Below are positions 53,401 through 64,000 of a stretch of 64,000 bases of DNA, in pieces. Every line of letters starts with the position of its first letter. Positions within the stretch are counted from its first letter, which is position 1. The notes below the pieces were generated by a model. The model did not search any database, was not told the DNA's origin, and saw only the letters and a list, made by a program, of their open reading frames with translations. Both the position numbers and the translations under genes were made by a program. The stretch is from Eleftheria terrae. GTDB lineage: Bacteria > Pseudomonadota > Gammaproteobacteria > Burkholderiales > Burkholderiaceae_C. The stretch is taken from the NCBI RefSeq assembly GCF_030419005.1, contig NZ_CP106952.1, positions 248,001-312,000 of the forward strand. The letters are read 5' to 3'.

Positions 53401-56400
53401 AGCCGGGGGCCGCCCGCACCGGGCCGCGCCACCACCACCGCCTCGCGCACGCCAGGCTGGGCCAGCAGGCGGGCCTCGATCTCGCCCAGCTCGATGCGCA
53501 GGCCGCGGATCTTCACTTGATGGTCGAGCCGGCCGAGGTAGTCGAGCTGCCCGTCCTCGCGCCAGCGCACCAGGTCGCCAGTGCGGTAGAGCCGCTCGCC
53601 CGCCACCCAGGGGTGCGCCACGAAGCGTTCGGCCGTCAGGCCCGGGCGGCTCTGGTAGCCACGGGCCAGGCCGATGCCGCCCAGGTACAGCTCGCCGGCC
53701 ACGCCCGCCGGCACCGGCTGCAGCGCCGCATCGAGCACCAGCGCCTGGGTGTCGGCGATGGGCCGGCCAATGGGCACGCTGCTGCGGCCCTCGTCCACGC
53801 AGGTCCAGTGCGTCACGTCGATGGCGGCCTCGGTGGGGCCGTAGAGGTTGTGCAACGCCACGCCCGGCAGGCGGCGGAACACCTCGGCCTGCGCCTCGGC
53901 GGGCAGCGCCTCGCCGCTGCAGATGATGTGCCGCAGCGCGAGGTCCTGCACCGCCTCGCCATGGGCGCCCAGGTGGGCCAGGAAGGCCTGCAGCATCGAG
54001 GGCACGAAGTGCAGCGTGCTGACGCGGTGCCGGCGCATCAGCGCGAGCAGCCGGGCCGGGTCGCGGTGGTCGTCGGGCGGCGCCACCGCCAGGCAGGCGC
54101 CCTGCATCAGCGGCCAGAAGAACTCCCAGACCGAGACGTCGAAGCTGTAGGGCGTCTTCTGCAGCACCACGTGCCCCGCCGCCAGGCCGTAGGCCTGCTG
54201 CATCCAGGCCAGCCGGTTGTGCAGCGAGCGGTGGCGGTTGCCCACGCCCTTGGGCCGGCCGGTGGAGCCGGAGGTGTAGATCACGTAGGCCAGCTGCTCG
54301 CCGTGCACCGCCAGCCGCGGGTCATGCGCGGGCTCGGCGGCCAGGGCCAGGGCATCCAGCTCCAGCAGCGCCGGCACGCCCAGCGTCGCCACCTGCTCGC
54401 GCAGCCACGACTGCGTGAGCAGCAGCGTGATGCCGCTGTCGGCCACCATGTCGGCCAGGCGCTCCGGCGGGTACTGCGGGTCCAGCGGCACATACGCTGC
54501 GCCGGCCTTCAGGATGGCGAGCAGCCCCACCACCATCTCCACCGAGCGCTCCAGCGCCACGCCCACGCGGGCTTCCGGCCGCACGCCTGCGGCGATGAGC
54601 CGGTGCGCCAGCCGGTTGGCCCGGGCGTTGAGCGCCTGGTAGCTCAGCACCTGCTCGCCGTACACGAGCGCGGTGGCCTGCGGCGTGCGGGCCGCCTGCT
54701 GCTCGATCAGCCGGTGCACGGTGCACTCGGCCGGCTGGCGCTCGGCATTGGTGCCCCAGCGCTGGACGGCCGACTGCTCCTCCGCGGGCAGCATCTGCAG
54801 CTCCCCGATGCGGCCGGCCACGCCATCGGCCAGCGCCGCCAGCAGCTGCACGAAGCGCTGGGCCAGCCGCTGCACGGTGGGGCCGTCGAAGGCGTCGCGG
54901 GCATGGCCGAAGCGGCACTCCAGGCCCGCCGTTGCGTCGCCGGGCAGCAGCACGGTGAGGGTGAGCGGATAGTGGGTCTCGTCGCGATGGCGGATGGCGC
55001 CGAAGGACAAGCCCGCCGGCGCTGCGCGCAGCGCGTCGGCCAGCGGGTAGTTCTCGAACACCACCAGCGTGTCGAACAAGGCGCGGCCGGCCTGGCCGGC
55101 GCAGCGCTGGATCTCGTACAGCGGCGTCTGCTCGTGCTCGCGAGCCGCCACATTGGCCGCCTGCAGCTCGCGCAGCCAGTCGCCCACGCGCTGCCCTTCC
55201 TGCGGGCCGGCGAGCACCGGCAGCGTGTTGATGAACAGCCCCAGCCAGTGCCCGGCACCCGGCAGCTCGGCCGGGCGGCCAGCCACCGTGGCGCCAAAGG
55301 CCACCGTGCGCTGGCCGGTGTGCCGCTGCAGCAGCAGGGCCCAGGCGGCCTGCACCAGCGTGTTGAGCGTGACCCGTTCGGCCCGCGCCACGACGTGCAG
55401 GCGCTGGGCCAGGCTGGCCTCGAGCGCCACCGTGTGCTCGCCATGGCCGGTGCACGGCGCCGGCGGCGGCAGCGCGTCGGCCAGGCGGGTGGGCGCCTCC
55501 AGCGGCTTGAGCGCCTCGCGCCACCAGGCCAGCGAGCCTGGCGCATCGCGCGCCTGCAGCCAGGCGATGTAGTCGCGGTAGCGGCCGGCCGGTGCCGCCA
55601 CCGGCTGGCCGGCATGGCGGGCCAGCACCTCGCCCAGCAGCAGCGAGGTGCTCCAGCCGTCCATCAGCACGTGGTGGCGGGTCCAGACCAGGTGGTGCCG
55701 GCGCTCGCCGGTGCGCACCAGCACCAGCCGCATCAGCGGCGGCTGCGTGATGTCGAAGGGGCGGCGGACCTGCCCGGCAGCCAGCGCGTCCAGCGCCTCG
55801 GCCAGGTCGGCGCGGCCACGCCAGTCGTGTTCTTCCCAGGGCAGGGCCACCGCGGCCGCCTGCGCCACCCACTGCAGCGGCTCGCGCAGGCCGGCGTGCT
55901 GCGAGGCGGCCAGGAAGCCGGTGCGCAGCATCTCGTGTTGCGCGAGCGTGGCCTGCCAGGCGGCGCGGAACCGCGCCAGGTCGAGGCCGTCGATGTCCAC
56001 CCGCAGCTGGTTCACATAGGCGTCGTCCTGCGGGTCGAGCAGGCTGTGGAAGAGCAGGCCCTGCTGCATCGGCGACAGCGGGTAGAGGTCCTCGACCGCG
56101 TCCGCGCGCAAGGGCAGCGCCGCCAGCTCGGCAGCCGGCAGCCCGGCCAGCGGCAGGTCGGCCGGCGTGAGCAGGCCGGCGCCGCGGTCTTCCACCAGGG
56201 CCTGCAGCTGCGCCAGGTAGCGCTCGGCCAGCGCCTGCACGGTGGCCGGCCGGTGACGGTGGGTGCTGTAGCCCCATTCGATCTGCAGGCAGCCGTCCTG
56301 CACGCGCAGCTGCAGGTCGAACAGGCTGCGCCGTGGGCTGTCGGGGGCACGCTCCCGGCCGGCCGGCTCGCTGGCCAGGCGCCAGGCCCCGCCGCCGTCG

Positions 56401-59400
56401 GCATCGATGCGACCCAGGTAGTTGAAGCTCAAGCCGGGCGCGGGCGCCTCGGGCAGCAGGCCGGCCACCTGGCGCAGCAGGCCGTGGCCCAGGCCGCGGC
56501 CCGGCACGCCACGCAGCTGCGCCTTGATGGCCGCGACGCTGTCGGCCCAGCCGTCCCGGGGCGCCAGCCGCACCGGGTAGAGGCTGGTGAACCAGCCGAC
56601 GCAGCGGCTCAGGTCCAGCTCGTCGAACAGGTCTTCGCGGCCGTGGCCTTCCAGCTCCAGGCGCACACTGTCCTGGCCGCACCAGTCGCACAGGCAGCGG
56701 GCCAGGGCGCACAGCAGCAGCTCGTCCACCTGTGCGCGATGGCGGCGCGCCACCTCGCCCAGCAGGCGGGCAGTACGGGCTGGGTCGAGAGACAGCGTCA
56801 CGCTGCGCAGCGAGCCGGCGTTGTTGTCGCCCTCCGCCACGTCCTGCGGCCACGGCGCATCGGGCTGGTCGGCCTGCTGCCAGTACGGCAGCTCGGCGCG
56901 CAGCGCGTCGCTGCCGGCGTGGGCCTGCAGGCGCTGCTGCCAGCGGTGCAGCGTGTCGTCAGCCGCCGGCAGTTCTACGCCGTCGTAGAGGCCGCGCAGG
57001 TCTTCCAGCAGCACGCGCCACGACACCGCATCCACCACCAGGTGGTGGACCACCAGCAGCAGCCGGCCCGGACGCCGCGGCCCGAGGTCCATCCAGGCCG
57101 CCTGCAGCAGCGGGCCCTGCGCCAGGTGCAGGCCGCGCTGCAGCGCGTCGCCAGCCGCCTCGATGGCGGCAGCCGGCTGGGCCTGCTGCGTCAGGTCGAT
57201 GCGGCTGAAGCGCCAGGCGGCGGCGGCATCGGCCCGCAGGCGCTGTTGCCATCCGCCCGGTTGCGCCGGGTCCTCGATGAACTGCAGCCGCACGGCTTCA
57301 TGGCGGCCAACCAGGGCGGCCAGCGCACGGGCGAGACGGGCCTCGTCCAGGCCGGGCTCCACCTCAAGCAGGACCGACTGGTTCCAGTGATGGCGCTCGG
57401 TCATCGGCTGGGCGAAGAACCAGCGCTGGATGGGCGTCAGCGGCCGGGCCGGGCTCACCGCCTGCGGCGCCGCGGGCATGGCCGCAGGTGCGGCGGCGGC
57501 CATGGCCTCGGCGATGCGTGCCACCGTCTGCAGCTCCATCAGCTGCCGCGGCATCAGGCGCAGGCCCTGCTTGCGGGCGCGGGCGACGATCTGCAGCGTG
57601 AGGATGGAGTCGCCGCCGATCTCGAAGAAGTTGTCGTGCCGCCCCACCCGCTCCAGCTTCAGCACCTCGGCCCACAGGCGGGCCAGGGCGGTCTCCACCG
57701 CGCCCTGCGGCTCGGCCGATTCCCGGGCGCCGGCGGCAACAGGTGCAGGCAGCGCGCGGCGATCGACCTTGCCATTGGCAGTCAGCGGCAGCGCCGCCAG
57801 CGGCACGATGGCGGCCGGCAGCAGGGGGTCCGGCAGTTGCCGGGCCAGCGCCTCGCGCAAGGCGGCCGGCTGAAGCGCCTGCGGCACCACATAGGCGTGC
57901 AGCTGGGCGCGGCCGTCGTCGCTGCGCGCCACCACCACCTCGGCCTCGCGCACGCCCGGCAGGCACAGCAATGCTGCGCGCAGCTCGCGCGGCTCGACGC
58001 GCCAGCCGCGGATCTTCACCTGGTCGTCCAGCCGGCCGAGGAACTCCAGGCTGCCGTCGGCCAGCAGGCGGGCCCGGTCACCGGTGCGGTAGAGCCGCCG
58101 GCCCGCGCCGCCAGGATGCGGCACGAAGCGCTCCGCGCTCAGGCCGGCACGGCCCTGGTAGCCACGCGCCAGGCCGGGGCCGCCCAGGTACAGCTCGCCG
58201 GCGGTGCCGGCGGGCACCGGCTGCAGCTCGGCATCCAGAACCAGGGCCTCGGCCTGCGGCAGCGGCCGGCCCAGCGGCAGCGCCGCGGCCTGCCGCGAGG
58301 CGGTCTCGGCCGGCTGGGTGAGGATGCCGACGGTGGTTTCGGTGGGGCCGTAGTGGTTCAGCACCCGCAGGCCGGGCCGCAGCGACTGCAGCCGCTCCAG
58401 CAGCGGCCAGGCTGTGGCCTCCCCGCCCAGCACCAGCGTGTGCCGCGGCAGCACCTCGGCCGCCTGGGCGGCCTGCAGCAGCCCTTGCAGGTGGCTGGGC
58501 ACGATCTTCAGCACGTCGATGCGGTGCTCGGCCATGTACTGCGCGAAACGGTCGGGATCGAAGGCGCGGCCCGCGCCCGGCAGGTGCAGGCAGCGGCCGC
58601 TGCACAGCGCGCCGAAGAAGGTGGTGTGGCCCAGGTCGGCCGCCACGGTCGACACCATGGCCATGCTGCCCACCTGCGCCGGCAGGGCCAGCCGGTCGAG
58701 CACGCCGTGGACGTATTGCGCCAGGCCCTCGCGCGTCACCACCACCCCCTTGGGCTGGCCGGTGGAGCCGGAGGTGTAGATGACATAGGCGGCCTGGCCG
58801 CCGTGCAGCGCCGGCGGCCGGCGCACCGTGCCGGCCGTGGCCTGCGGCCGCAGCGCCAGCGGCCGCACCGGCAGCGCCGGATCCCAGAACGGCGCGCCCT
58901 CGGCATCCAGCACCAGCCGGGCGCCGCTGTCGGCGCACTGGTAGGCCAGGCGTTCGGCCGGCAGCTGGGGGTCCAGCGGCACGTAGGCGCCGCCGGCCTT
59001 CAGCACCGCCAGCACGCCCAGCACGAACTCGCAGGAGCGCTGCGCATGCAGCGCCACCCGCACCTCGGGCCCCACGCCCAGCGACTGCAGCTCGGCGGCC
59101 AGTTGCTCGGCCTGGGCGTCCAGCGCCGCATGGCTGAGCGTCTGCGACTCGCTGCAGACCGCCGGCGCATGCGGCTGCCGGGCCACCGATTGCGACCACA
59201 GCGCCAGCACGTCCTCGGCCGCGCCGGCCAGCGGCTCGCCCTGCAGCTGCGCCAGCGGCGGCGGCAGCGTGAGCGTGCACAGCGGTGCCTCGGGCGCCTC
59301 GGCCACCTGGCGCGCCAGGGCCTGCAGGCTGTCGGCCAGCCGGGCGATGCTGGCGTCGTCGAACAGCGACCGGGCGTAGATGAACACGCCCTCGACGCCC

Positions 59401-60695
59401 TCCGGCCGATCGGTGAAGTCGAAGCTCAGGTCGAAGTGCGCCCGGCCGCCGGACAGCTCCACCACGTCCACCACCAGGCCGGCCACCTCTCGGGCCCCCG
59501 GCAGTGCGTCCTGCTGCGTGCACTTCACCTGGAACAGCGGATGCACGCCCGGCTGGCGCTCCGGCTGCAGCGCTTCCACCAGCAGGTCGAAGGGCAGCTC
59601 GGGATGGGCCTGGGCCTCCAGCACCGCCAGCCGCACCTGCGACAGCAGCTGGGCGAAGCCGGCCTGCGGATCGAGCTGCGTGCGCAGCACCTGCAGGTGC
59701 GTCAGGCAGCCCACCAGGCCGCGGGTCTCGGCGCGCTGGCGGTGGGCGATGGGCGAGCCCACGCGCAGGTCGCGCTGGCCGCAGTGGCGGTACAGCACGA
59801 GCTTGAGCAGCGCCAGCAGGGCCATGAACAGCGTCGCGCCCTGCCCGTGCGCCAGGCTGCGCAGCCGCTCGCTCAGCGGCGCCGGCAGCTGCACGACGTG
59901 GCGGCCTTCGGGCGATTCGCCGCTGCCCTGGCGCGGGCGGTCCAGCGGCAGCTCCAGCAGCGGATGCTCCTGGCCCAGGCGGTCGCGCCAGTACTGCAGC
60001 TGCCGGTCGGCCTCGCCTGCTTCCAGCCAGTGGCGCTGCCACAGCGCGTAGTCGGCAAACTGGATGGGCAGCGGCGCGAGCGGGCTGTCCTGCCCGGCGC
60101 GCTCGGCGGCATAGAACGCCAGCAGTTCGTCGATCAGGATGCGCAGCGACCACCCGTCCGCGGCGATGTGGTGCAGGGTCAGCGCCAGCAGGTGGTGCTG
60201 CTCGCCGAGCCGGATCAGCCGCGCCCGCAGCGGCGGTTCCGCATCGAGCCGGAAGGGTTGCTGCGCAAAGGCTTGCAGCTGGGCGCGGGCGTCGGCCTCG
60301 TCGGCCGCGTCGCCCTGCGGCAGCGCCACCGATGCCGCCGGCAGCACGCGCAGCCGCGGCTGGCCGCCCTCGCCCGGCTCCACCACGCTGCGCAGGGCCT
60401 CGTGGCGCGCCGCCAGCGCGTCCAGGCTGCGCTGCAGGGCGGCGGGGTCCAGCCGGCCCCGCAGCCGCAGCGCGCCGGGCATGTTGTAGGCCGGGCTGGC
60501 CGGCTCCAGCTGCCAGGTCAGCCACAGGCTGCGCTGGGCATAGGACAGCGGCAGCTCGCGGTCGCGCCCGGCCGGCACGATGGGCAGCTCGCCGAAGCTC
60601 AGGCCGGCGGCCTGCAGCTTGTCGATGAAGGCGCGGCGCGCCTGTGGGTCCAGCGCGGCGACACGCCGTGCGATCTGGTGTGCGTCAAGTGCCAT
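50424..60695 (-). CDS. NRPS, C-A(Asp)-PCP-E-C-A(Ser)-PCP-C, fused to an Asp beta-hydroxylase
   Basis: 3423 aa. Approximate order: C1 45-480 (HHIAADG), A1 505-990, PCP1 Ser about 1028, E 1075-1490 ([20 protein letters not shown]), C2 1535-1970 (HHVLMDG), A2 2010-2480, PCP2 Ser about 2532, C3 2595-3040 (HHLVFDG), then from about 3075 a TauD/SyrP-type Fe(II)/2-oxoglutarate dioxygenase. Pocket codes: A1 DLTKVGHVGK (Asp), A2 DVWHISLIDK (Ser). The dioxygenase has the iron ligands HNE (about 3186) and a distal His ([14 protein letters not shown], about 3377). Such enzymes hydroxylate PCP-bound Asp at the beta carbon. An internal ATG at 51551 (residue 3049) with AAGGA upstream could also give the hydroxylase alone. 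It starts 3 nt after the previous NRPS stop. Confidence 0.9.
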   Translation of the reverse strand: MALDAHQIARRVAALDPQARRAFIDKLQAAGLSFGELPIVPAGRDRELPLSYAQRSLWLTWQLEPASPAYNMPGALRLRGRLDPAALQRSLDALAARHEALRSVVEPGEGGQPRLRVLPAASVALPQGDAADEADARAQLQAFAQQPFRLDAEPPLRARLIRLGEQHHLLALTLHHIAADGWSLRILIDELLAFYAAERAGQDSPLAPLPIQFADYALWQRHWLEAGEADRQLQYWRDRLGQEHPLLELPLDRPRQGSGESPEGRHVVQLPAPLSERLRSLAHGQGATLFMALLALLKLVLYRHCGQRDLRVGSPIAHRQRAETRGLVGCLTHLQVLRTQLDPQAGFAQLLSQVRLAVLEAQAHPELPFDLLVEALQPERQPGVHPLFQVKCTQQDALPGAREVAGLVVDVVELSGGRAHFDLSFDFTDRPEGVEGVFIYARSLFDDASIARLADSLQALARQVAEAPEAPLCTLTLPPPLAQLQGEPLAGAAEDVLALWSQSVARQPHAPAVCSESQTLSHAALDAQAEQLAAELQSLGVGPEVRVALHAQRSCEFVLGVLAVLKAGGAYVPLDPQLPAERLAYQCADSGARLVLDAEGAPFWDPALPVRPLALRPQATAGTVRRPPALHGGQAAYVIYTSGSTGQPKGVVVTREGLAQYVHGVLDRLALPAQVGSMAMVSTVAADLGHTTFFGALCSGRCLHLPGAGRAFDPDRFAQYMAEHRIDVLKIVPSHLQGLLQAAQAAEVLPRHTLVLGGEATAWPLLERLQSLRPGLRVLNHYGPTETTVGILTQPAETASRQAAALPLGRPLPQAEALVLDAELQPVPAGTAGELYLGGPGLARGYQGRAGLSAERFVPHPGGAGRRLYRTGDRARLLADGSLEFLGRLDDQVKIRGWRVEPRELRAALLCLPGVREAEVVVARSDDGRAQLHAYVVPQALQPAALREALARQLPDPLLPAAIVPLAALPLTANGKVDRRALPAPVAAGARESAEPQGAVETALARLWAEVLKLERVGRHDNFFEIGGDSILTLQIVARARKQGLRLMPRQLMELQTVARIAEAMAAAAPAAMPAAPQAVSPARPLTPIQRWFFAQPMTERHHWNQSVLLEVEPGLDEARLARALAALVGRHEAVRLQFIEDPAQPGGWQQRLRADAAAAWRFSRIDLTQQAQPAAAIEAAGDALQRGLHLAQGPLLQAAWMDLGPRRPGRLLLVVHHLVVDAVSWRVLLEDLRGLYDGVELPAADDTLHRWQQRLQAHAGSDALRAELPYWQQADQPDAPWPQDVAEGDNNAGSLRSVTLSLDPARTARLLGEVARRHRAQVDELLLCALARCLCDWCGQDSVRLELEGHGREDLFDELDLSRCVGWFTSLYPVRLAPRDGWADSVAAIKAQLRGVPGRGLGHGLLRQVAGLLPEAPAPGLSFNYLGRIDADGGGAWRLASEPAGRERAPDSPRRSLFDLQLRVQDGCLQIEWGYSTHRHRPATVQALAERYLAQLQALVEDRGAGLLTPADLPLAGLPAAELAALPLRADAVEDLYPLSPMQQGLLFHSLLDPQDDAYVNQLRVDIDGLDLARFRAAWQATLAQHEMLRTGFLAASQHAGLREPLQWVAQAAAVALPWEEHDWRGRADLAEALDALAAGQVRRPFDITQPPLMRLVLVRTGERRHHLVWTRHHVLMDGWSTSLLLGEVLARHAGQPVAAPAGRYRDYIAWLQARDAPGSLAWWREALKPLEAPTRLADALPPPAPCTGHGEHTVALEASLAQRLHVVARAERVTLNTLVQAAWALLLQRHTGQRTVAFGATVAGRPAELPGAGHWLGLFINTLPVLAGPQEGQRVGDWLRELQAANVAAREHEQTPLYEIQRCAGQAGRALFDTLVVFENYPLADALRAAPAGLSFGAIRHRDETHYPLTLTVLLPGDATAGLECRFGHARDAFDGPTVQRLAQRFVQLLAALADGVAGRIGELQMLPAEEQSAVQRWGTNAERQPAECTVHRLIEQQAARTPQATALVYGEQVLSYQALNARANRLAHRLIAAGVRPEARVGVALERSVEMVVGLLAILKAGAAYVPLDPQYPPERLADMVADSGITLLLTQSWLREQVATLGVPALLELDALALAAEPAHDPRLAVHGEQLAYVIYTSGSTGRPKGVGNRHRSLHNRLAWMQQAYGLAAGHVVLQKTPYSFDVSVWEFFWPLMQGACLAVAPPDDHRDPARLLALMRRHRVSTLHFVPSMLQAFLAHLGAHGEAVQDLALRHIICSGEALPAEAQAEVFRRLPGVALHNLYGPTEAAIDVTHWTCVDEGRSSVPIGRPIADTQALVLDAALQPVPAGVAGELYLGGIGLARGYQSRPGLTAERFVAHPWVAGERLYRTGDLVRWREDGQLDYLGRLDHQVKIRGLRIELGEIEARLLAQPGVREAVVVARPGAGGPRLVGYVSPRAGAVLDAALLRQRLAAALPEYMVPATLVLLPSLPLNANGKVDRQALPAPEIAALDGSQAPRGELETRLAALWAELLELPEVGRADDFFERGGHSLLATRLVARVRAAWGVELPLREVFAHPTLQALARRIAEAQAAPAGTAVEAAPQPVPRRAAMALSPVQRRLWLVDRLQAGGDAAARAAYHMAAALRLEGRLDEAALQAALDAIVARHEVLRTAYPEDDEGDPVAVIAPAAPLPIERHELSALAGEAQAAAVQQALAAQVAQPFDLARGPLLRVALLRLAPQRHVLGLCVHHLVFDGWSQSVFMREFAAHYEAAAAGRAAPLPPLPLQYADFADWQARRLAPEALARHATFWRGYLAGAPAASTLPADPAASGNASSGGDAVSLALPVAVLQPLQALARQHECSLYTVLLAAFLWLVHQEAQADDLVIGTDVAGRGHRELEDLIGFFVNVVPLRSRRTPGLGFSQWLGQVRDGVLAAFEHQDVPFDQIVELAGLPRGRGRAPLVQLLFVLQNTPPARLELPALRIEPQALPARHAKFDLAVFAEAGADGLRAEWVYPAARYRRATVERLAADWGELLARVAARPDEPLERPPLDRPTDPLPSSKDPSMTTDTPSRTPKSHKLDKLRQLAAAGGAAAAVPPRPAVRTSFLAPGREFPIVVEPAGRDLDPVAWAHEQRGWVEAQLARHAGILFRGFGLRTPQDFEAFAEAIEPQLYGSYGDLPKKEGGRNTYRSTPYPERQMILYHNESSHLERWPRKQWFFCELPSPVGGATPIVDGREMLRRLPVSLVRTLERQQLLYVRTFTRRLDVSWQDFFKTEQRAEVEARLAAAGIEWRWLGEDELQTRTRCPAVITHPVTGERVFFNQMQLHHVSCLEPDVREDLLAMVGLERMPRHVYWGDGSPIDDEVMALIGRTYEECAVRFDWRQGDVVMLDNMLAAHARDPYEGPRKIVVAMGAMFERSALDANDPPSGAATAAEPQALQE
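54414..54719. repeat. Near-identical A-domain block, copy 2
   Basis: Partner of 45489-45794, in the Ser-activating A domain of the hydroxylase-fused NRPS. The two domains diverge beyond the block and have different specificity codes. Confidence 0.8.
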
Positions 60696-60698
60696 GGC

Positions 60699-63600
60699 TC
60701 ATGCCTCGAAGTCGTTCAACAGGCGGTCCATCTCGGCCAGGCGGTCCTGGCGCGATGCGGCCTGCCGGTACCAGTCGGTGGGCAGGCCGGCCGCCAGCGC
60801 GGCCAGCGTCGGCTGCTCGAAGAAGCGCCGCACCGGCAGCTCGCAGCCATGGCGCTGCTGCAGCAGCGCCGTTACCTGCACCGCTGCCAGCGAATGGCCG
60901 CCCAGCTCGAAGAAGTTGTCGTGTCGCCCCACGCGCGGCAGGCCCAGCACCTCGGCCCACAAGGCGGCCAGGGCGGCTTCGGCCTCGCCCTGCGGCGCTT
61001 CGTGGCGGCTGTCGTCGCCGCCGCCGGGCACCGGCAGGGCCTGCCGGTCCAGCTTGCCGCCGGGGCCCAGCGGCAGGGCCGGCAGCACGACGATGGCCGA
61101 GGGCAGCAGGTGCTCCGGCAGGCGTGCGGCGAGGCGCTCGCGCAGCGCGGCCGCATCGAGCGACTGCGGCGCCACCCAGGCCACCAGCCGCAGGCCGGCC
61201 GGCCCGGGCAGGGCCTGCACCGCCGCGTCCTGCACGCCAGGCTCGGCCAGCAGGCAGGCGCGCAGCTCGCCGGGCTCGATGCGCAGGCCGCGGATCTTCA
61301 CCTGCTCGTCCACCCGGCCCAGGTGCTCCAGCTGCCCGTCGGCTCGCCAGCGCACCCGGTCGCCGCTGCGGTAGAGGCGGCCGCCCGCGACATCGAAGGG
61401 GTCGGCGACGAAGCGCTCGGCCGTCAGCCCCGGCCGCTGCAGGTAGCCGCGGGCCAGCAGCGCGCCGCCGATGTACAGCTCGCCGGCCACACCGGGTGGC
61501 ACCGGCTGCAGCTCGGCGTCCAGCACATGCAGCCGGCGGCCGGGCAGGGGCCGCCCGATGGGCGGTGCCTGCTCGGCGTGGCAGCCGTCGTCCTGCGCCG
61601 GGCAGGCCCAGGCGCAGGCAGTCACCACCGCCTCGGTCGGGCCATAGGCATTGAGCAGCCGCACCGTGGACGGCATGGCCGCGCGCCAGGCGGCCAGGGC
61701 CGGCGCCGTCATGGCCTCGCCGCCGGCCACCATCAGCCGCAGCGCGCCAAAGTCGCGCCGGCCCTGGCGGGCGGCGTCCTGCACCAGCAGCTGCCAGTAG
61801 GCGGTGGTGAGGTCGGCCACGCTGATGCGCCGTGCCAGCAGCTCGCGGTGGAAGGTCTCGCTGTCCCACAACGCCTCGCCGCGCAGCACGAGGGCGGCAC
61901 CGGCGCACAGCGTGGCGAAGCACTGTTCGACGAAGGCGTCGAAGCTGATCGTGGCGAACTGCAGCACCCGGTCCCCGGGCACCAGGCCCAGCCAGCCGAT
62001 GGCCGCCTGCACGTGGGCCGCCAGCGCCTGGTGGGCCACCGCCACCCCCTTGGGCCGGCCGGTGGAGCCGGAGGTGTAGATCACATAGGCCAGTTGCTGG
62101 CCGTGCACCGCAGGCAACGGCCGGGCCGCATCGGCCGCCGCCGCGGCCGGGGCATCCAGCTCCAGCACCGGCACGCCGCTGTCAGGCACCCGCTCGCGCA
62201 CGGCAGCCTGGGCGAGCAACAGGTCCAGGCCGCTGTCGGCCACCATGCCAGCCAGCCGGTCGCGGGGATAGGCCGGGTCCAGCGGCACATAGGCAGCGCC
62301 GGCCTTCAGGATGGCGAGCACCGCCACCACCATGCCAATGCCACGCTCCACCGCCAGGCCCACCCGCGCCTGGGCCGGCAGGCCAGTGGCCAGCAGGCGC
62401 TGCGCCAGGCGGCCGGCACGGGCATCCAGCTCGGCATAGGTCAGCACTTCCTCGCCGAACACCAGGGCCGGTGCCTGCGGCGCGTGCGCCGCGCGCTGCT
62501 CGATGAGGTGGTGCACCGGCAGGCTGCCGGCCTCAATCGTGGCCGCCGGTGCTTCGCCCCATTGGCGCAGCAGCGCGAGCTCGGCCTCGTCCAGCAGCGG
62601 CACGTCGGCCACGGCCTGCCCGGGCTGCTGCGCCAGCGCCTGCAGCAGCGTCCGGTAGTGGCGCGCCAGCCGCTCGATGGTGGCCGGCTCGAACAGCTCG
62701 CCCGCATAGGTCAGCGTGGCCTGCACGCCGCCGTCGGGCAGCTCGACGGTGTCCAGCACCAGCTCGAACTGCGCGGTCGGCTCGGTGAAGGCCTGCAGCT
62801 CCACGCCGAGCCCCGGCACCGCGCGCAGCACGCGCACCGCCTCGTCGCGATGGTTGTGCATGACCTGGAACAGCGGCGTGTGCTCGCGGCTGCGGGGCGG
62901 CTGCAGCAGCTCCACCAGGCGGTCGAAAGACAATCCGGCATGCGACTGCGCGCCGAGCGCCGCGACACGCGCCTGCGCCAGCACCTGGGCCAGCGGCAGC
63001 CGGCCGTGGACCTGGTTGCGCAGCACCAGGGTGTCGACGAAGAAGCCGATCACGCCTTCGGCCTCCAGCCGGTCGCGGCGGGACGCCGGCACGCCGATGC
63101 GCAGGTCGGCCTGCCCGCTCCAGCGGTGGAGCAAAGCCTGGAAGCCGGCCAGCAGCGTCATGAACAGGGTGGCGTCCTGCGCTGCCGCGGTGCCGCGCAG
63201 CCCGGCGACGAGGGCCGCCGGCAGTGCGAAGGTGTGCGCGGCGGCGCGCTGGCTGCCTGCGGCGCCGCGCGGGCGGTCGGCCGGCAGCCGCAGCACCGGG
63301 TGCTCGTCGCCCAGCTGCGCCCGCCAGTAGGCCAGCAGCCGGGCTTCCTCGGCCTGGCCGAGCGCGCCGCCGGCATGCAGCCAGGCCGCATGGTCGGCGT
63401 ACTGCAGCGGCAGCGGTGCCAGGCCGGCGGGCTGGCCAGCGATGGCGGCGGCATAGAGGGCCAGCCATTCATCGACCAGGATCTGCATCGACGCCCCGTC
63501 GCTCACGATGTGGTGCATCACCACCACCAGCCGGTGCTCGTCCTCCGCCAGCCGCTGCAGCGCGGCACGCAGCAGCGGGCCGCGGGTCAGGTCGAAGGCC

Positions 63601-64000
63601 TGCTCCAGCAGCGCCCGCGCCTGGGACCCGGCCTGCCCGGGCGGGCTGCTGCGCAGGTCGTGCTGCTCCAGTTGCACCGCCGCGGTGGGCTGGATGCGCT
63701 GCACCGGCCGCCCGTCGGCGCCGCTGCCGAACACGGTGCGCAGCGATTCATGGCGCAGCACCAGCGCGTCCAGCGCCGCCTGCAGTGCGGCCACGTCGAG
63801 CTGGCCCTTCAGGTGCAGCATGCCGCCCAGGTGGTAGGCGCTGTCCTGCGGCTGCAACTGCCACAGGAACCACTGGCGCTGCTGGGCCGGCGACAAGGGC
63901 AGCGGGCCGTCGCGGTGGGCCAGCCGGGGGATGGCCACGGGCGTGCTGCCACCGCCGGCAGTCCGGCGGCGATCGATCTCGGCAGCCAGCGCCTGCAGCC
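60699..64000 (-). CDS. NRPS, C-terminal part (C-A-PCP), cut by the window edge
   Basis: The frame is open to the right edge: codons beyond a GTG at 63938 continue as LQALAAEIDRRR, the usual linker after a carrier domain, so at least one earlier module lies outside the window. The visible 1099 codons hold a C domain (LSPAQQRQWFLWQLQ, HHIVSDGAS), an A domain ([11 protein letters not shown]) and a PCP ([14 protein letters not shown]), ending in a short helix (LAEMDRLLNDFEA) that may be a docking segment. I read the A pocket as DAEDVGAVTK, substrate unknown; much of this A domain is nearly identical to A1 of the NRPS at 36369-47276. First NRPS seen in the leftward operon. Confidence 0.88.
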   Translation of the reverse strand, partial: LQALAAEIDRRRTAGGGSTPVAIPRLAHRDGPLPLSPAQQRQWFLWQLQPQDSAYHLGGMLHLKGQLDVAALQAALDALVLRHESLRTVFGSGADGRPVQRIQPTAAVQLEQHDLRSSPPGQAGSQARALLEQAFDLTRGPLLRAALQRLAEDEHRLVVVMHHIVSDGASMQILVDEWLALYAAAIAGQPAGLAPLPLQYADHAAWLHAGGALGQAEEARLLAYWRAQLGDEHPVLRLPADRPRGAAGSQRAAAHTFALPAALVAGLRGTAAAQDATLFMTLLAGFQALLHRWSGQADLRIGVPASRRDRLEAEGVIGFFVDTLVLRNQVHGRLPLAQVLAQARVAALGAQSHAGLSFDRLVELLQPPRSREHTPLFQVMHNHRDEAVRVLRAVPGLGVELQAFTEPTAQFELVLDTVELPDGGVQATLTYAGELFEPATIERLARHYRTLLQALAQQPGQAVADVPLLDEAELALLRQWGEAPAATIEAGSLPVHHLIEQRAAHAPQAPALVFGEEVLTYAELDARAGRLAQRLLATGLPAQARVGLAVERGIGMVVAVLAILKAGAAYVPLDPAYPRDRLAGMVADSGLDLLLAQAAVRERVPDSGVPVLELDAPAAAAADAARPLPAVHGQQLAYVIYTSGSTGRPKGVAVAHQALAAHVQAAIGWLGLVPGDRVLQFATISFDAFVEQCFATLCAGAALVLRGEALWDSETFHRELLARRISVADLTTAYWQLLVQDAARQGRRDFGALRLMVAGGEAMTAPALAAWRAAMPSTVRLLNAYGPTEAVVTACAWACPAQDDGCHAEQAPPIGRPLPGRRLHVLDAELQPVPPGVAGELYIGGALLARGYLQRPGLTAERFVADPFDVAGGRLYRSGDRVRWRADGQLEHLGRVDEQVKIRGLRIEPGELRACLLAEPGVQDAAVQALPGPAGLRLVAWVAPQSLDAAALRERLAARLPEHLLPSAIVVLPALPLGPGGKLDRQALPVPGGGDDSRHEAPQGEAEAALAALWAEVLGLPRVGRHDNFFELGGHSLAAVQVTALLQQRHGCELPVRRFFEQPTLAALAAGLPTDWYRQAASRQDRLAEMDRLLNDFEA

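Overview
The window is high-GC DNA (about 70%) with strong third-position G/C bias. Its gene content and protein style point to a betaproteobacterium of the order Burkholderiales, probably the Rubrivivax/Roseateles/Caldimonas neighbourhood. This placement rests on codon style and family resemblance only; there is no rRNA gene to confirm it. I see no tRNA or rRNA genes, insertion sequences or CRISPR arrays.

The left part (1-23.4 kb) is ordinary chromosomal and accessory content. It holds a receiver protein with a decayed kinase ATPase region, two small tandem proteins sharing an RMF/CrpP-like pattern, a CspA-type cold-shock protein, a divergent LysR regulator/MFS exporter pair, an orphan Imm-5-like immunity protein, a HAD-fold protein, a DUF4153 membrane protein and a DUF1615 lipoprotein. 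It continues with a SnoaL-like protein, an amino-acid deaminase/lactonase pair, a lower-GC DUF6933 gene and a DUF2845 protein. A carbohydrate island (16.4-23.1 kb) follows: a LacI-type regulator with matching palindromes in its divergent promoter, a lipoprotein GH2 enzyme carrying two AbfB-type arabinose-binding repeats, and a convergent lipoprotein GH39-like enzyme ending in a clear terminator.

The right part (24.5 kb to the window edge, and beyond it) is a non-ribosomal-peptide siderophore locus. A cyclic-peptide-type ABC exporter and a FhuF-like ferric reductase diverge from one promoter region. A PvdQ-type acylase diverges from an acyltransferase / ornithine N5-hydroxylase / TonB receptor / PepSY operon at a second. 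All four promoters carry the same motif at the same spacing, CTGAA-N17-CGTC, read here as an iron-starvation ECF sigma-factor promoter. A long leftward operon enters from the right edge: a truncated NRPS (C-A-PCP), then NRPS C-A(Asp)-PCP-E-C-A(Ser)-PCP-C-hydroxylase, NRPS I-A(Asp)-PCP, NRPS C-A-PCP-E-C-A-PCP-E-C-PCP, and a thioesterase.

Read colinearly, the visible line makes X1, D-Asp, Ser, beta-hydroxy-Asp, D-X2, D-X3 and then meets a terminal C-PCP with no adenylation domain. Because the locus encodes ornithine hydroxylase and a siderophore acyltransferase, one or both of X2/X3 are probably N5-acyl-N5-hydroxyornithine. The acylase implies a fatty-acylated precursor that is trimmed during export. 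The most distinctive points are the Asp beta-hydroxylase fused to the end of a condensation domain, its partner interface-like domain starting the next protein, the A-less terminal module, a mosaic adenylation domain, and the four-copy promoter motif.
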